From: Candidatus Melainabacteria bacterium
GTDB lineage: Bacteria > Cyanobacteriota > Vampirovibrionia > Gastranaerophilales > Gastranaerophilaceae
DNA: 64,000 nt
Direction: 5' to 3'
NCBI GenBank assembly: GCA_003258735.1
Contig: QHME01000005.1
Coordinates: 62,730 to 126,729 of the forward strand
Shown: positions 51,486 through 60,777 of the stretch, piece by piece
How positions within the stretch are numbered: the stretch's first letter is position 1
Layout: each line of letters begins with the position of its first letter
The notes under the pieces: generated by a model
Databases searched by the model: none
What the model was told of the DNA's origin: nothing
The model's input: the letters and a program-made list of their open reading frames with translations, nothing else
Made by a program: the position numbers and the translations under genes

Positions 51486-54400
51486 CTACGCGTTAAAACG
51501 GAAACCTTTTGGTGGAAATTTTTTATTGATTCGTTTTCCCATTCCAACCTTTGCAGGTCCGAATGTTCCGCCAAAATCTTCTTCTTCATCTTCCAATGCC
51601 GCCATAGTAAATGCAGTATGTAGAGGTGCTTGTTGTTTATTATATTTTAATTGCCATTCTGTTGAACCAGGAGTTAGAACTTCGTCATTCATACCGATTG
51701 GGTCACCTTTTTGTCGAGCTAGTTCTTGCGGTGAAACAATTCGATATGAGTCATCTTCAACATTACTAATTGCGCCAAATGCTGTACCTTGACGAGTAAT
51801 TATCGTACCATCTGCCAAAGTTTTAGTTGTTTCGTTCGCTTCAAATTTTGGTTGAGGTTGCGGTTGTTGAACTTTAGATTTTTGTTCAGGTTGCGGAGTA
51901 TTCTCTTTTAATGATGGTTCATCATATTGAATTGCCGGCTGAGATAACTGTGGTTGAGCATCTCTTTGAAGCCTGCTTTGAGAAACTTGATTGTCTATAC
52001 CTTTAACCTCATTTCTCAATTTTGTTAATTTTTCTCTCTCATCAAGCGGTAAATATTTTAAAAATCTTGCAAATTTAGCATTATTAACTGAGCTAATATT
52101 TTGAGTCAAATAATTTTTAAAAATTTTGTAGTCGATAGATGAAAGGTTATCATCAGAAATTTTGTTATTCTCTAATAGAGAGTAAATTGTGTCGCCTAAC
52201 TTCGTTAACACAATTCGTTTTGCAGCATCTGTAGCTGAAGAATTGTACAATTTTAGAAGAGTTGAATTATCATTGATATGTTCAATGAAAGAATTCAAGT
52301 ATTTAGATTTTGTGATTCTGTCAAAGAATACACTTTGAGCGTTTTCGCCAAGTGAAGATATGATATCAAAAACATCTTTAATGTTAGATGCATTTTTTAA
52401 TTTGTTTCTGAGTTCTGCGATTTGTTTGTCTTCTACGGTTGCTTTAAACTCTTCGTCTGCAGCGATTTCTTCCACAGATTGTTTCAATGCCGTTTCAATA
52501 AGTTTTTCTTTTTCGTGTTCGGCTATTGATTCTTTTATATTGTTTGATGTATCAAGAGCTTCTTGAGCAACTTCATCTCTTTTTGCCTCAAGTTTAGCTG
52601 TTTCATCAACTTGTTTTGAAGAAGCTGTAGATGTCGTATTTAAGTTAGCTCTAGAAACTGAACCTGTTGTAGCTGAAACAGAATCTATATTTTGACGAGA
52701 TATTGAAGATCTTGAATTTGTTGTAGAATTATTTGCAACAGCACCTGTTGAACCTGCTGAAATGTGAGCAGATTTAGAATTTGTACCTGTTGAAACTGTT
52801 GCACTTCCTGTTTGAATGCCAGATGTTCTACCACCACTTGTTGGTGATGTGTTTTTTAGATTTGAGCTTGTTGGAACATTTTGCGCAGCACCTTGAGCTT
52901 TTGAACCTTGTTTTTGCGATGCTTGTTGATTATTGTTTACTTGATTTTGAGTTTGATTATTATCTTTTGCTTGAGCTGAAGATGGTGTTGTTTTCGTCAA
53001 GGTTTCTTGAGAAATTTCACCGGTTCTCATAGCGTTTGATATTTTAGCTTGTTCTGCAGGCGGATAATTTTTTGCAGCAGATTCAACATAGCTATTGTAT
53101 TGAGAGCGAACACTTTTATCTACGCTTTTTGATGCAGCAGCTAGACCTTCAGTAACCGCAGGATCATTGATTTGTGACATTGATTTTGCAAAATTTAATT
53201 GTTCTTGCGAACCGTTTACTTTTGCATTTGTAACTAAATCTTGAGCAAATATAGCTTTATTTGCAGAAGATATGCTTGCAGATGTTAGCACCGCCTGTGA
53301 ACATGCTTGAGCCGCTTGATAAGATATAATTTTTCTATCGTTCAACCCTTGTGTTAATGGGTCGATTAATTCTTTATACGTTGCAGAATCGGCTACTACC
53401 TTATTAAGAGCATCACCTTTGAAGTCCGCAGGCAAATCTCTGCTTGATACTTTTGAAACTTCAACATTACCATGTAACATATTTAAACCGTTTGCAATAT
53501 TGTAACCTTCAGCATTTCCTGTTACCCTTTCATGAGCCATGTACTCAGAGAACAAGTGCGGAGGAACAGCTTTTTTAATTATTGCATCCGTAAAGCCTTT
53601 TTCTTTAGCCTGAGCTACGATATATTCAGCTTCTTCCGGAGATACACAACCTTTAAGTAGGTTGTTTAATAGTTTTGCAGCTTCTTTGCTATTACAATCT
53701 TCAATCTTTCCTAATGTTGCTGCAATATATTGTTCTTTATTCTCAAATCCAAGCCTGCGAGCTTGATCGGAATTGTAAACACGAATTTCTTCAAATGTAT
53801 TTCTCGCTTTTTGGTCTATTTTAAAAAGTCTTTCATACTCTGCTTTTAATATTCTTTCTCCTTCTGATAAAGTTTCAGGGTTCTTATTTTTAAGCATTTT
53901 GTAAATATCTAGTTTTGTAGCTTGGCGACCATTTGCTTTTGAAAATTCCTTTGATAATGATGATTTAGCAAGTTGCTCAGGAGGTAGAGAGTCACCTTTT
54001 TCTTTATAGTATTTTTCCATTACTTCAACCTGTTTTTCAGGACTCAAGTCAAAATACTGTTCAATAGTGTATTTACCAGAATCTATTGCATCAAAATAAG
54101 TTGCGGCCTTAGAATAAAGCGCATCTTTTTGTTCTTCTGAAAGTTTTGCATAGGCTTCTTTGCCAATAAATTTTTCAGCAAAACCTTGAATTGTTTTACT
54201 TACAATTTCAGCTTTTTGTTTAGGATCTTTTATTTCAGAAAAACCCTTAATTGTTTTAGCGCAATAGCCTTCAACATATTCTGTTAATCTCTGTTCTGGA
54301 GTTGCATTTCTCCATTCTTCAGATTGTCTGCGCTCTAGTGGAACTAATTCATTTTGGAATGATTTGTACCCTTGAGTTTTAAATTCTTTAAACTCAAGAT

Positions 54401-55133
54401 TTTTACTATTTAAAGTTTCTGCAAGAGTTGCAATATTTTTGATTTCAGCAGAAGAGTATACAGCATTGCTAATATTGATATATTCATTGAATTCTTTTAT
54501 TTGTGCTTTAATTTGCTTTTCTTGCTCTTTTTTGCTTTTTGATGCAAATTTATCATCAAATTTTTCTAAATATGCCTTTACATATTCATTTATTTTTTCT
54601 TTTTGGGATTTTGATTTCCATTCAGCACTATTTAAGACTTCATCAGAAATAAGTTTTTTAGGTTTATCTAATTCTGCAAGAAGTTGTTCTTCTGACTTAG
54701 TAAGAGTACCTTCCTTCTGTTTAGAAATCAAACTGGCTCTTACATCATCAATATTTGCTAAATTATTCTTTTGAGAATACTCTTCAAGCTTTTTATCAAG
54801 TTCTGATTGTTCTTTAGGTTTGTTTGAAGTAGTCAAAGTTTCTGCAGTTGAAACTTGTTCATCAGAACTTTTTGAAGTTAAGGTTGTCTCAACTTTTTCT
54901 GTTGAGGTTTCTTGCGCTTTCTCGTTTTCTTTTATTGAAGTTGTATCTGTTTGAGGTTCTTCTTTTTGCGTTTTTTCAACAGCAAGCCCCATTGTATTAG
55001 GTTTGCTTTTTGTTTCTTCAGAAGTAAAATCAATCGGATTTTTGGAAGACGAAACTGTCCCTGCGTCCGTTTGCTGGGGTGACAGGGGTGTTTGAGGGTT
55101 TAGTCTTTCTTTTTTCTCAATATTTAGTGACAT
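51486..55133 (-). CDS. Very large uncharacterised, mostly helical protein with a low-complexity hinge
   Basis: A 1215-residue protein of no recognised family. Residues about 1-150 are Thr/Lys/Glu-rich and disordered. About 150-735 is a helical region with short repeating motifs (EWKSKSQKEKINEYVKAYLE, EWRNATPEQRLTEYVEGYCA, LSPEKQVEVMEKYYKE). About 735-880 is a Ser/Thr/Asn/Gln/Gly hinge. About 880-1040 is a second helical domain, and the tail is Pro/Gln-rich. No signal peptide or membrane helix. It looks like a long, flexible structural or secreted-effector type protein. The nearby 260- and 380-residue unknown proteins on the same strand may be partners. Confidence 0.6.
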   Translation of the reverse strand: MSLNIEKKERLNPQTPLSPQQTDAGTVSSSKNPIDFTSEETKSKPNTMGLAVEKTQKEEPQTDTTSIKENEKAQETSTEKVETTLTSKSSDEQVSTAETLTTSNKPKEQSELDKKLEEYSQKNNLANIDDVRASLISKQKEGTLTKSEEQLLAELDKPKKLISDEVLNSAEWKSKSQKEKINEYVKAYLEKFDDKFASKSKKEQEKQIKAQIKEFNEYINISNAVYSSAEIKNIATLAETLNSKNLEFKEFKTQGYKSFQNELVPLERRQSEEWRNATPEQRLTEYVEGYCAKTIKGFSEIKDPKQKAEIVSKTIQGFAEKFIGKEAYAKLSEEQKDALYSKAATYFDAIDSGKYTIEQYFDLSPEKQVEVMEKYYKEKGDSLPPEQLAKSSLSKEFSKANGRQATKLDIYKMLKNKNPETLSEGERILKAEYERLFKIDQKARNTFEEIRVYNSDQARRLGFENKEQYIAATLGKIEDCNSKEAAKLLNNLLKGCVSPEEAEYIVAQAKEKGFTDAIIKKAVPPHLFSEYMAHERVTGNAEGYNIANGLNMLHGNVEVSKVSSRDLPADFKGDALNKVVADSATYKELIDPLTQGLNDRKIISYQAAQACSQAVLTSASISSANKAIFAQDLVTNAKVNGSQEQLNFAKSMSQINDPAVTEGLAAASKSVDKSVRSQYNSYVESAAKNYPPAEQAKISNAMRTGEISQETLTKTTPSSAQAKDNNQTQNQVNNNQQASQKQGSKAQGAAQNVPTSSNLKNTSPTSGGRTSGIQTGSATVSTGTNSKSAHISAGSTGAVANNSTTNSRSSISRQNIDSVSATTGSVSRANLNTTSTASSKQVDETAKLEAKRDEVAQEALDTSNNIKESIAEHEKEKLIETALKQSVEEIAADEEFKATVEDKQIAELRNKLKNASNIKDVFDIISSLGENAQSVFFDRITKSKYLNSFIEHINDNSTLLKLYNSSATDAAKRIVLTKLGDTIYSLLENNKISDDNLSSIDYKIFKNYLTQNISSVNNAKFARFLKYLPLDEREKLTKLRNEVKGIDNQVSQSRLQRDAQPQLSQPAIQYDEPSLKENTPQPEQKSKVQQPQPQPKFEANETTKTLADGTIITRQGTAFGAISNVEDDSYRIVSPQELARQKGDPIGMNDEVLTPGSTEWQLKYNKQQAPLHTAFTMAALEDEEEDFGGTFGPAKVGMGKRINKKFPPKGFRFNA

Positions 55134-55190
55134 CGTTTTATCTCAAATATTACTTCTTAAATCATGAAAAAATATTTTTATGTTGTGATT

Positions 55191-55231
55191 TCAGGGAAGT
55201 TGCAAATTTTTACAATTCTTAACTTCCCTGA
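55191..55231 (-). terminator. Hairpin after the 55243 gene
   Basis: TCAGGGAAGTT and AACTTCCCTGA are an exact 11-base inverted repeat around a 19-base AT-rich loop, in the gap between two same-strand unknown genes. No T run follows, so it may be an attenuator or RNA-stability element rather than a strong terminator. Confidence 0.5.
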
Positions 55232-55242
55232 GATTGTATCTT

Positions 55243-56025
55243 TTATTCAGGATCTATAACTGTTGTACTTTTCATTACAGAAGTTTTCGTTTCTATAAAT
55301 TCTATACTTGTATTATTTTTGAACTTAGTATCGCCTGCAAGTAAATCAATAATGGCATTAGCCGCATCATCGGTGATTCTTACGTCTCTATCCATATAAT
55401 ATTGTTTTCCGTCTTTGTCATACAATCTTTGTCTTGTTCTTACACTACAAAAATCGTCGCCACTGCCGTTACCGCCCAAATTGTGATATACCAATTGGCG
55501 AACAGTAGGTGCATCATCATGGTCAAAGTATTGACTTACCCTTTTTGCCGTATTAGTTAAATCTTTTGGTACAAGCGATACGAAATTGACAGTATTCTTT
55601 GAATCTTTTGCAAAAGATTCAAATGTAAGAGTTGCGGCTTTATTTCCATTAATTGTTGTCGGTACTGAGTGCAAAATATTTGCATCTTTCATGTAAGAAT
55701 CATACGGTGTAAGTGAGCTTTGTTCTAAACCCATTACGTAGGTAGAAACTTCTGCTGAATTTTTAGATGCAGATGTAGCCTCCATAAGTTCTGTTACAGC
55801 TTGATTATCAAGTGGAATTGCTTTTATTGGTTCTGTTCCGTTTACCATAGATGGTGTCATTGCGATTAAGACTGCAACTGGTACTGATGCAAATTTATTT
55901 GACCTTGGTCGTTGAAATTCTTGACCTTCCATATCATTGTCTAGGTCTTTGTTATTTCGACCGACAAATGATGTGTTTTTGTGAATCCTGCTAACACTAA
56001 CGTTGCTAATAGGTGATATTGCCAT
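55243..56025 (-). CDS. Uncharacterised protein with N-terminal leader and TSFVG signature
   Basis: A 260-residue protein. The leader MAISPISNVSVSRIHKNTSF-VG carries the [ST]-F-x-G signature at 19-22. One hydrophobic stretch follows (about 47-62, FASVPVAVLIAMTPSMVNG), then a predicted mixed alpha/beta domain with GDDFCSVRTRQRLYDKDGKQ. No known family. AAGGAGTG is a strong ribosome-binding site. Lies between two other large unknown genes on the same strand. Confidence 0.55.
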   Translation of the reverse strand: MAISPISNVSVSRIHKNTSFVGRNNKDLDNDMEGQEFQRPRSNKFASVPVAVLIAMTPSMVNGTEPIKAIPLDNQAVTELMEATSASKNSAEVSTYVMGLEQSSLTPYDSYMKDANILHSVPTTINGNKAATLTFESFAKDSKNTVNFVSLVPKDLTNTAKRVSQYFDHDDAPTVRQLVYHNLGGNGSGDDFCSVRTRQRLYDKDGKQYYMDRDVRITDDAANAIIDLLAGDTKFKNNTSIEFIETKTSVMKSTTVIDPE

Positions 56026-56238
56026 ACTAACACTCCTTCATATATTCAATTTTAAGTTTTTCAAGGCTAACCCCTTAACCTTGATGTTTCATTAACACTA
56101 TTTCTAACTACGATTATAGCAGTTGTTTGAGGTTTTGTAAAGATATATTGAAAAATCTACCTTTACTCAAATATCATTTCATTTAAAAACAGGCATGTGA
56201 AAAATTTTGTTAGTTTTAGAATTTGTTTGTTACAAATA

Positions 56239-57381
56239 TTAATCAACATGAGACTGAATGCCAAGTGTCTTGCCATTATCAATATCAATAATATGTTTAA
56301 TCAAAGTGTGTGCCATAAGTAATAAATATGGGTTAATTTCATTTGTTTGGGACATGTTTATATTTGCGCTTTGTTTTTCCTGTTGATTACTGTTTGACTC
56401 TTTTGTATTAAAAGATACGTTAGAATCCATTGAATAGAATTTTTGTTCTTTATCTATTCTCAGTTGTAGTTCAGCCTTTGGAAACTTTTCGCAACATTCT
56501 ATTCCTACTTGAACAGAATTTGAAGACTCTAAATACAATGTTGCCTTAACGGTTCCATAATTTATTGTGGTTACGGTTATGACAAGTATACTATCGCTTA
56601 CATCCTCACTCTCAGATTTTTGTTGAAGTTCTAAATCAAATCCTACTCCATCTTCCAACGGCAACCATGGAAGGTATAGCATCAATAGCAATTTTAAAGT
56701 TTTTTGCGGATTATTTTCAGCTGCAACTGAAATACTGGCATTTATCAATTTTGCCATTTCTTTCATTTGAGAAAGATCAGTTATTCCGACTTTTGACGCC
56801 TCAGTCATAGACATAATAAGCTTGGTTATAGCCTCTTTGCCGTTTTGTTGTAATAGTACAGAAATTTGATTAAGATTAATCATTCCACCGGTTAAAATGT
56901 CTAAATTCTTTAATGAACTTTGCATTTGTGTTGCAAGCTGGACATTTATCATTTCTTTTGTTGTAGTAGTTGTCAACCCTTGTAATTGCGCCAAAATTTG
57001 AGCTTGTAATTGAGAAAGAGTATTGCGTTGTGCTGCAAGTTGATTTGCATACATTTGATTAAATTGAGAATAACTCATTCCTCTTTGTAACATATATATA
57101 AATTCATTTGCGTTGCGAGGAAATCCCATCACTTCTTTTGCATAAACCGCCCTATCCATACTTTTTAATGTATTTAACTGTATATTTTGTGTCGGTTCTG
57201 GTATTGATTTTGGAACAACATTTTGAGGTTGTGGTGTAGATGGTGATTGAGCTTGTACTTGAGGTGAAGGTGATTGTGTCACTATTGGTTGAGGTCTCAC
57301 TGCACCTTGTGCAACAAAAGCCTGCCCACGATAGTTTTGGGCAAAATTGTTCAGAAATCTTTTTATGTCTATTCCTGCCAT
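56239..57381 (-). CDS. Uncharacterised protein with Pro/Gln-rich leader and beta-rich C-terminus
   Basis: A 380-residue protein. About 20-75 is a Pro/Gln/Ser-rich low-complexity segment (TQSPSPQVQAQSPSTPQPQN). About 80-250 is helical and Gln-rich, and about 245-320 alternates strands (LLLMLYLPWLPLEDGVGFDL, YGTVKATLYLESSNSVQVGI). The last pattern recalls the C-terminal domain of FliK-type hook-length proteins, but no flagellar genes are nearby and the match is only visual. A weak -10 (TAAATT) lies 6 bases before the ATG; there is no ribosome-binding site. It starts 32 bases after the GNAT gene on the same strand. Confidence 0.5.
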   Translation of the reverse strand: MAGIDIKRFLNNFAQNYRGQAFVAQGAVRPQPIVTQSPSPQVQAQSPSTPQPQNVVPKSIPEPTQNIQLNTLKSMDRAVYAKEVMGFPRNANEFIYMLQRGMSYSQFNQMYANQLAAQRNTLSQLQAQILAQLQGLTTTTTKEMINVQLATQMQSSLKNLDILTGGMINLNQISVLLQQNGKEAITKLIMSMTEASKVGITDLSQMKEMAKLINASISVAAENNPQKTLKLLLMLYLPWLPLEDGVGFDLELQQKSESEDVSDSILVITVTTINYGTVKATLYLESSNSVQVGIECCEKFPKAELQLRIDKEQKFYSMDSNVSFNTKESNSNQQEKQSANINMSQTNEINPYLLLMAHTLIKHIIDIDNGKTLGIQSHVD

Positions 57382-57413
57382 ACACTTAATTTAACTGATT
57401 TTTAAGAAAAAGT

Positions 57414-58391
57414 CTAGTTTTCGATTGGCATATAAGATTGCGGATAACTGTAATCTTCAATAAACCCTAAGTTTTTGTAAAGTCTCAATGCTTGAAGGTT
57501 ATTTGTTTCAGTCGTTGTGTTGATTTCTGTAATCGGTGTATGGTATTTATCAACTGCATTCATTACGTAATCCATTGAATGCTTTAACATAATAGTTGAT
57601 AATCCTTTGCCTTGGTGTTCTTCTTTAATACCAACAAGAGGAATGTTTACGATTGTTCCACCTGTAAGATTCATAAATGCAAAACCTATAGGCTTATTTT
57701 GGTAAAGCAATACGCTTGTTGAATTTGGCATAAATTCAGCATATACATCTTTTACAATTTTAGTTATGATATCAGATGTTCCTTCAGGAGTTTTAAATCT
57801 TGGATCAAACAACGCGTCAGAACTTTCTTTAAATGATTCATTTATAACTTCAACCGCATCATCAAAATATTTGTCATTCCAAGATACTACTTCATAGTCT
57901 TCTGGGAGTTTAACCATTCTGGCATGGTTGAAGATTTCCCTTGACGCTTGAGTTTCAAATTTGAATCTCAAAACTTCAATCCCAACAAATTTGAACCCAA
58001 GTTTTGCAATAACGCTGATTAGAGATTTTTGCTCCCCTAACATAGGGTAGCAAACGATTTTTTCTTTTCTTAAGGTTTGAGTAACTTCTATAAATTTTTC
58101 AAGTAAAGTCTTTGCTTTGTTTGAAAAATCTTCCTTACCCTTGCTATGAATAATATTTAGTTCAATTGCTTCTGAAATGGCGGTTGTATAAACTAAGAAT
58201 GCTACAGGAGTTTCATTTTCGTATAATACAATACATTTTATTAAGTCTTTATCAATTGCATCTAAGAATCCGTCATAATCTAACGGTTCTAATTCAAAAT
58301 TATAATCAGATGCTGCTTTTGTGCGAAAATCTTCATAAATATCTTCAAATTTGCTAAATTCATTTGCTGTTAAAATTTTTGTATTATACAT
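57414..58391 (-). CDS. Protein with two tandem GNAT acetyltransferase-like domains
   Basis: A 325-residue protein. The N-terminal domain (about 1-140) is a degenerate GNAT fold (CIVLYENETPVAFLVYTTAI). The C-terminal domain (about 160-320) has the acetyl-CoA loop VGIKEEHQGKGLSTIMLKHS (Q-x-x-G-x-G/A equivalent QGKGLS) and NNLQALRLYKNLGF. It probably acetylates a small molecule or peptide. AAGGAAAA precedes the ATG. It begins 15 bases after ribBA and forms an operon with the riboflavin genes; that link gives no specific substrate. Confidence 0.82.
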   Translation of the reverse strand: MYNTKILTANEFSKFEDIYEDFRTKAASDYNFELEPLDYDGFLDAIDKDLIKCIVLYENETPVAFLVYTTAISEAIELNIIHSKGKEDFSNKAKTLLEKFIEVTQTLRKEKIVCYPMLGEQKSLISVIAKLGFKFVGIEVLRFKFETQASREIFNHARMVKLPEDYEVVSWNDKYFDDAVEVINESFKESSDALFDPRFKTPEGTSDIITKIVKDVYAEFMPNSTSVLLYQNKPIGFAFMNLTGGTIVNIPLVGIKEEHQGKGLSTIMLKHSMDYVMNAVDKYHTPITEINTTTETNNLQALRLYKNLGFIEDYSYPQSYMPIEN

Positions 58392-58406
58392 TAATCTTTT
58401 TCCTTA

Positions 58407-59621
58407 TTATAAATAGTGGTGCATTTTTTCTTTTTTAGTATCGATATATCTTTTATTGTATGGCGTAATTTCAGAGGACACTTTTATAATATCTTTTACG
58501 TTTAAACCATAACCTTCCAGTCCTACAATCTTTTTCGGATTATTTGTAATTAAATTAAATGTAGTATAACCCAAATCTACAAGAATTTGAGCACCTGTGC
58601 CGTAATCTCGTAAATCTGACTTAAAGCCAAGCGAAATGTTAGCCTCGATAGTGTCTTGTCCTTCTTCTTGCAATTTGTATGCTTTAATTTTGTTGCAAAG
58701 TCCAATTCCTCTGCCTTCATGGTCTGTTAAGTATACAACAGCACCTTTACCATAATCATTTACGTATTTTAACGCATTATGCAATTGAGAATTACAATCA
58801 CATTTCAAACTATGAAAAACATCCCCCGTCAAACACATACTGTGTACTCGAACAGCAGGAATTTTGTCAGAACCATCATCTTTTACAAGTGCAACATGCT
58901 CAGAACCATTTACATGATTTTTGTAAGCATAAAGCGTAAATGTTCCATAAGGTGTAGGTAGAGTTGTTTCAGCCTCTCTTGTTACTAGCTTTTCTGATCT
59001 TAGACGATATGCAATAAGCTCTGCCACAGATATAAATTTCATATTGTGCTCATCAGCGAATTTTCTCAAATAATCTCTTCTCGCCATGTGACCATCTGGT
59101 GCAATTAGTTCACACATAACACCCGCAGGCCTATGACCACACAATTTAGCCAAATCAACAACAGCTTCTGTATGCCCAGTTCTTTCCAAAACTCCACCAC
59201 GACGAGCAACACAAGGGAACAAATGCCCCGGACGTCTCAAATCTGTCGGTTGTGCATCATAAGCAGTAGCTACTTCAACCGTTTTAGCTCTATCAAAAGC
59301 TGAAATACCGGTTGTTACACCATATTTTTCTGCTGCATCAATACTTATGGTAAACGCAGTTTTCATACCTTCGGTGTTTTGATCAACCATTTGTGGCAAA
59401 TCCAGTTGTTGAGCAATTTCGTGAGAAATAGCCAGACAAACCAAACCTTTAACTTCGGTTACCAAAAAATTAATAAGTTCAGGGGTAACTTTTTCTGCTG
59501 AAATTATTACGTCACCTTCGTTTTCTCTATCTTCATCATCTGCAACAATAATTGGTTTTCCTGCTTTGAAATCCTCAATTGCAGATTCTATACTATCGAA
59601 TCTAAAAGTTTTATCTTCCAT
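58407..59621 (-). CDS. ribBA: Bifunctional 3,4-dihydroxy-2-butanone 4-phosphate synthase / GTP cyclohydrolase II
   Basis: A 404-residue fusion feeding both branches of riboflavin synthesis. N-terminal RibB: VADDEDRENEGDVIISAEKV (metal and substrate loop), TGISAFDRAKTVE, RRPGHLFPCVARRGG, RTGHTEAVVDLA. C-terminal RibA: VHSMCLTGDVFHSLKCDCNSQL with the zinc Cys C-x10-C-x-C, and YLTDHEGRGIGL. The start codon overlaps the stop of ribE by 1 base (TAATG). Length is normal for RibBA. Confidence 0.97.
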   Translation of the reverse strand: MEDKTFRFDSIESAIEDFKAGKPIIVADDEDRENEGDVIISAEKVTPELINFLVTEVKGLVCLAISHEIAQQLDLPQMVDQNTEGMKTAFTISIDAAEKYGVTTGISAFDRAKTVEVATAYDAQPTDLRRPGHLFPCVARRGGVLERTGHTEAVVDLAKLCGHRPAGVMCELIAPDGHMARRDYLRKFADEHNMKFISVAELIAYRLRSEKLVTREAETTLPTPYGTFTLYAYKNHVNGSEHVALVKDDGSDKIPAVRVHSMCLTGDVFHSLKCDCNSQLHNALKYVNDYGKGAVVYLTDHEGRGIGLCNKIKAYKLQEEGQDTIEANISLGFKSDLRDYGTGAQILVDLGYTTFNLITNNPKKIVGLEGYGLNVKDIIKVSSEITPYNKRYIDTKKEKMHHYL

Positions 59622-60262
59622 TATACATACCCATTTTCTTGTAAAAATTTCATACTGATACCTTCACTATTATCTTTCGCAGATAAAAATTTTTCAACAT
59701 ATTTGCCTAAGATATCAGTTTCAATATTCACACAGTCCCCAATTTTGAGGTCTTTTAAATTTGTATTTTCAAATGTGTGCGGAATAATTGCAACTCTGAA
59801 TGTATCACCTTTTGTCTCTGCAACAGTAAGGCTTATACCGTTGATTGTTATTGAACCTTTTTTGACAATATATTTTTCTTGCCCTTTTGGAACCGAAAAT
59901 TCCAAGTCATAAAAATCAGTTAGTTGGACTTTTGATAAAAATTTACCGACACAATCTATATGACCTGTTACAATATGTCCTCCTAGTCTTGAACTTAATG
60001 TTAAAGCTCGCTCAAGGTTTACCGTGTCATCTTTTTTAAAACTTTTAAAAGCTGTTACTGCTAAGGTTTCATCACTAACTCTTGCATAAAAACAAGTCGA
60101 AGAAAGTTTTGTAACAGTTTGGCAACATCCGTTTATTGCAATACTGTCTCCCAGTTTTGTGTCTTGTAAAACTTTTTGACACTCAACCTCAATTGATGCG
60201 CCATTACTATCTGTTGAAAAGCTCTTTATTTTTCCTATTTCTTCAATGATTCCAGTAAACAT
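59621..60262 (-). CDS. ribE: Riboflavin synthase, alpha chain
   Basis: A 213-residue enzyme that dismutates two 6,7-dimethyl-8-ribityllumazines into riboflavin. Two lumazine-binding repeats are present: MFTGIIEEIGKI, SIAINGCCQTVTKL, then SSRLGGHIVTGHIDCVG and GSITINGISLTVAE. No ribD or ribH is in the window, so the pathway is completed elsewhere. TAAACT lies 6 bases before the ATG after TGA; no clear ribosome-binding site, so it may be leaderless. I saw no FMN riboswitch upstream. Confidence 0.96.
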   Translation of the reverse strand: MFTGIIEEIGKIKSFSTDSNGASIEVECQKVLQDTKLGDSIAINGCCQTVTKLSSTCFYARVSDETLAVTAFKSFKKDDTVNLERALTLSSRLGGHIVTGHIDCVGKFLSKVQLTDFYDLEFSVPKGQEKYIVKKGSITINGISLTVAETKGDTFRVAIIPHTFENTNLKDLKIGDCVNIETDILGKYVEKFLSAKDNSEGISMKFLQENGYV

Positions 60263-60486
60263 AACCTAAGTTTATCATATTACAATGGTGGTTGTCTAGT
60301 GAGACATTCCGTGCTTGATTGTAAAGGTAATAAAATTTGTGGGGACACTTCGTTTTTCCCACACTACATTTTGAACAAAAAATCTTGTCATTCTGAAAGG
60401 ATTAAATATCAAGGAGCGTAGTGACGTAGATTTTATCCTATTCAGAATGACATATTTTTATTTTGTGAATTGTGTAATTACGCAAT
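60263..60486. repeat. Intergenic region with a long hairpin repeat
   Basis: No gene. A TGTCATTCTGAAAGG...TATTCAGAATGACA element spans 60386-60452, matching those at 2725 and 15992. The remainder is AT-rich with nothing recognisable. Confidence 0.6.
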
Positions 60487-60515
60487 AAAAAAGAACCTTA
60501 TAAAAGGTTCTTTTT
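60487..60515 (-). terminator. Terminator of tRNA-Leu
   Basis: AAGAACCTT and AAGGTTCTT (stem 9 bp, loop 4) lie 5-30 bases past the 3' end of the tRNA on the minus strand and are followed by TTTTTTATTG. Confidence 0.85.
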
Positions 60516-60520
60516 AGATT

Positions 60521-60599
60521 TGGGCGTGAAGAGACTCGAACTCCCATGCTTTCGCACTAGTTCCTAAGACTAGCGTGTCTACCATTCCACCACACGCCC
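60521..60599 (-). tRNA. tRNA-Leu (anticodon TAG)
   Basis: Read on the minus strand: acceptor GGGCGTG pairs with CACGCCC, anticodon stem CTAGT/ACTAG around loop CTTAGGA (anticodon TAG), a long variable arm (GCGAAAGC hairpin, class II), and a T loop TTCGAGT. Discriminator A. CCA is not encoded. Confidence 0.93.
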
Positions 60600-60649
60600 A
60601 TCAATATTTAATTATCAAACAGTTTAAACTGCGTTCAAACCGTATAACT

Positions 60650-60678
60650 AATTTATAATAAGTTCTTTTGATTGTCAA
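60650..60678 (-). promoter_or_regulatory. Promoter of tRNA-Leu
   Basis: Minus strand: perfect TTGACA (60673-60678), 17-base spacer, TAAATT (60650-60655). An alternative -10, TATAAA, starts 2 bases earlier. Confidence 0.5.
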
Positions 60679-60777
60679 GTAAAAGTTTTTCAAAAAGTAA
60701 TTATAAATTTGAAAAGAAGAAGTTTTTGTGAGATATTTATAATATCGTAGAAAAATTAAACTAAGAATGAGGGATAT

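Noticed and set aside
51526..51792. Plus-strand open frames within the 1215-residue gene
   Set aside because: Their translations are Ser/Ile/Phe-rich shadows of a low-complexity coding strand with no start signals.
56239..57381. FliK hook-length control protein
   Set aside because: Only a visual likeness in the C-terminal strands; no flagellar genes in the window, so I kept it as unknown.
60263..60380. FMN riboswitch upstream of ribE
   Set aside because: The conserved FMN aptamer segments are absent, and the likely -10 sits only 6 bases before the ATG, leaving no leader.
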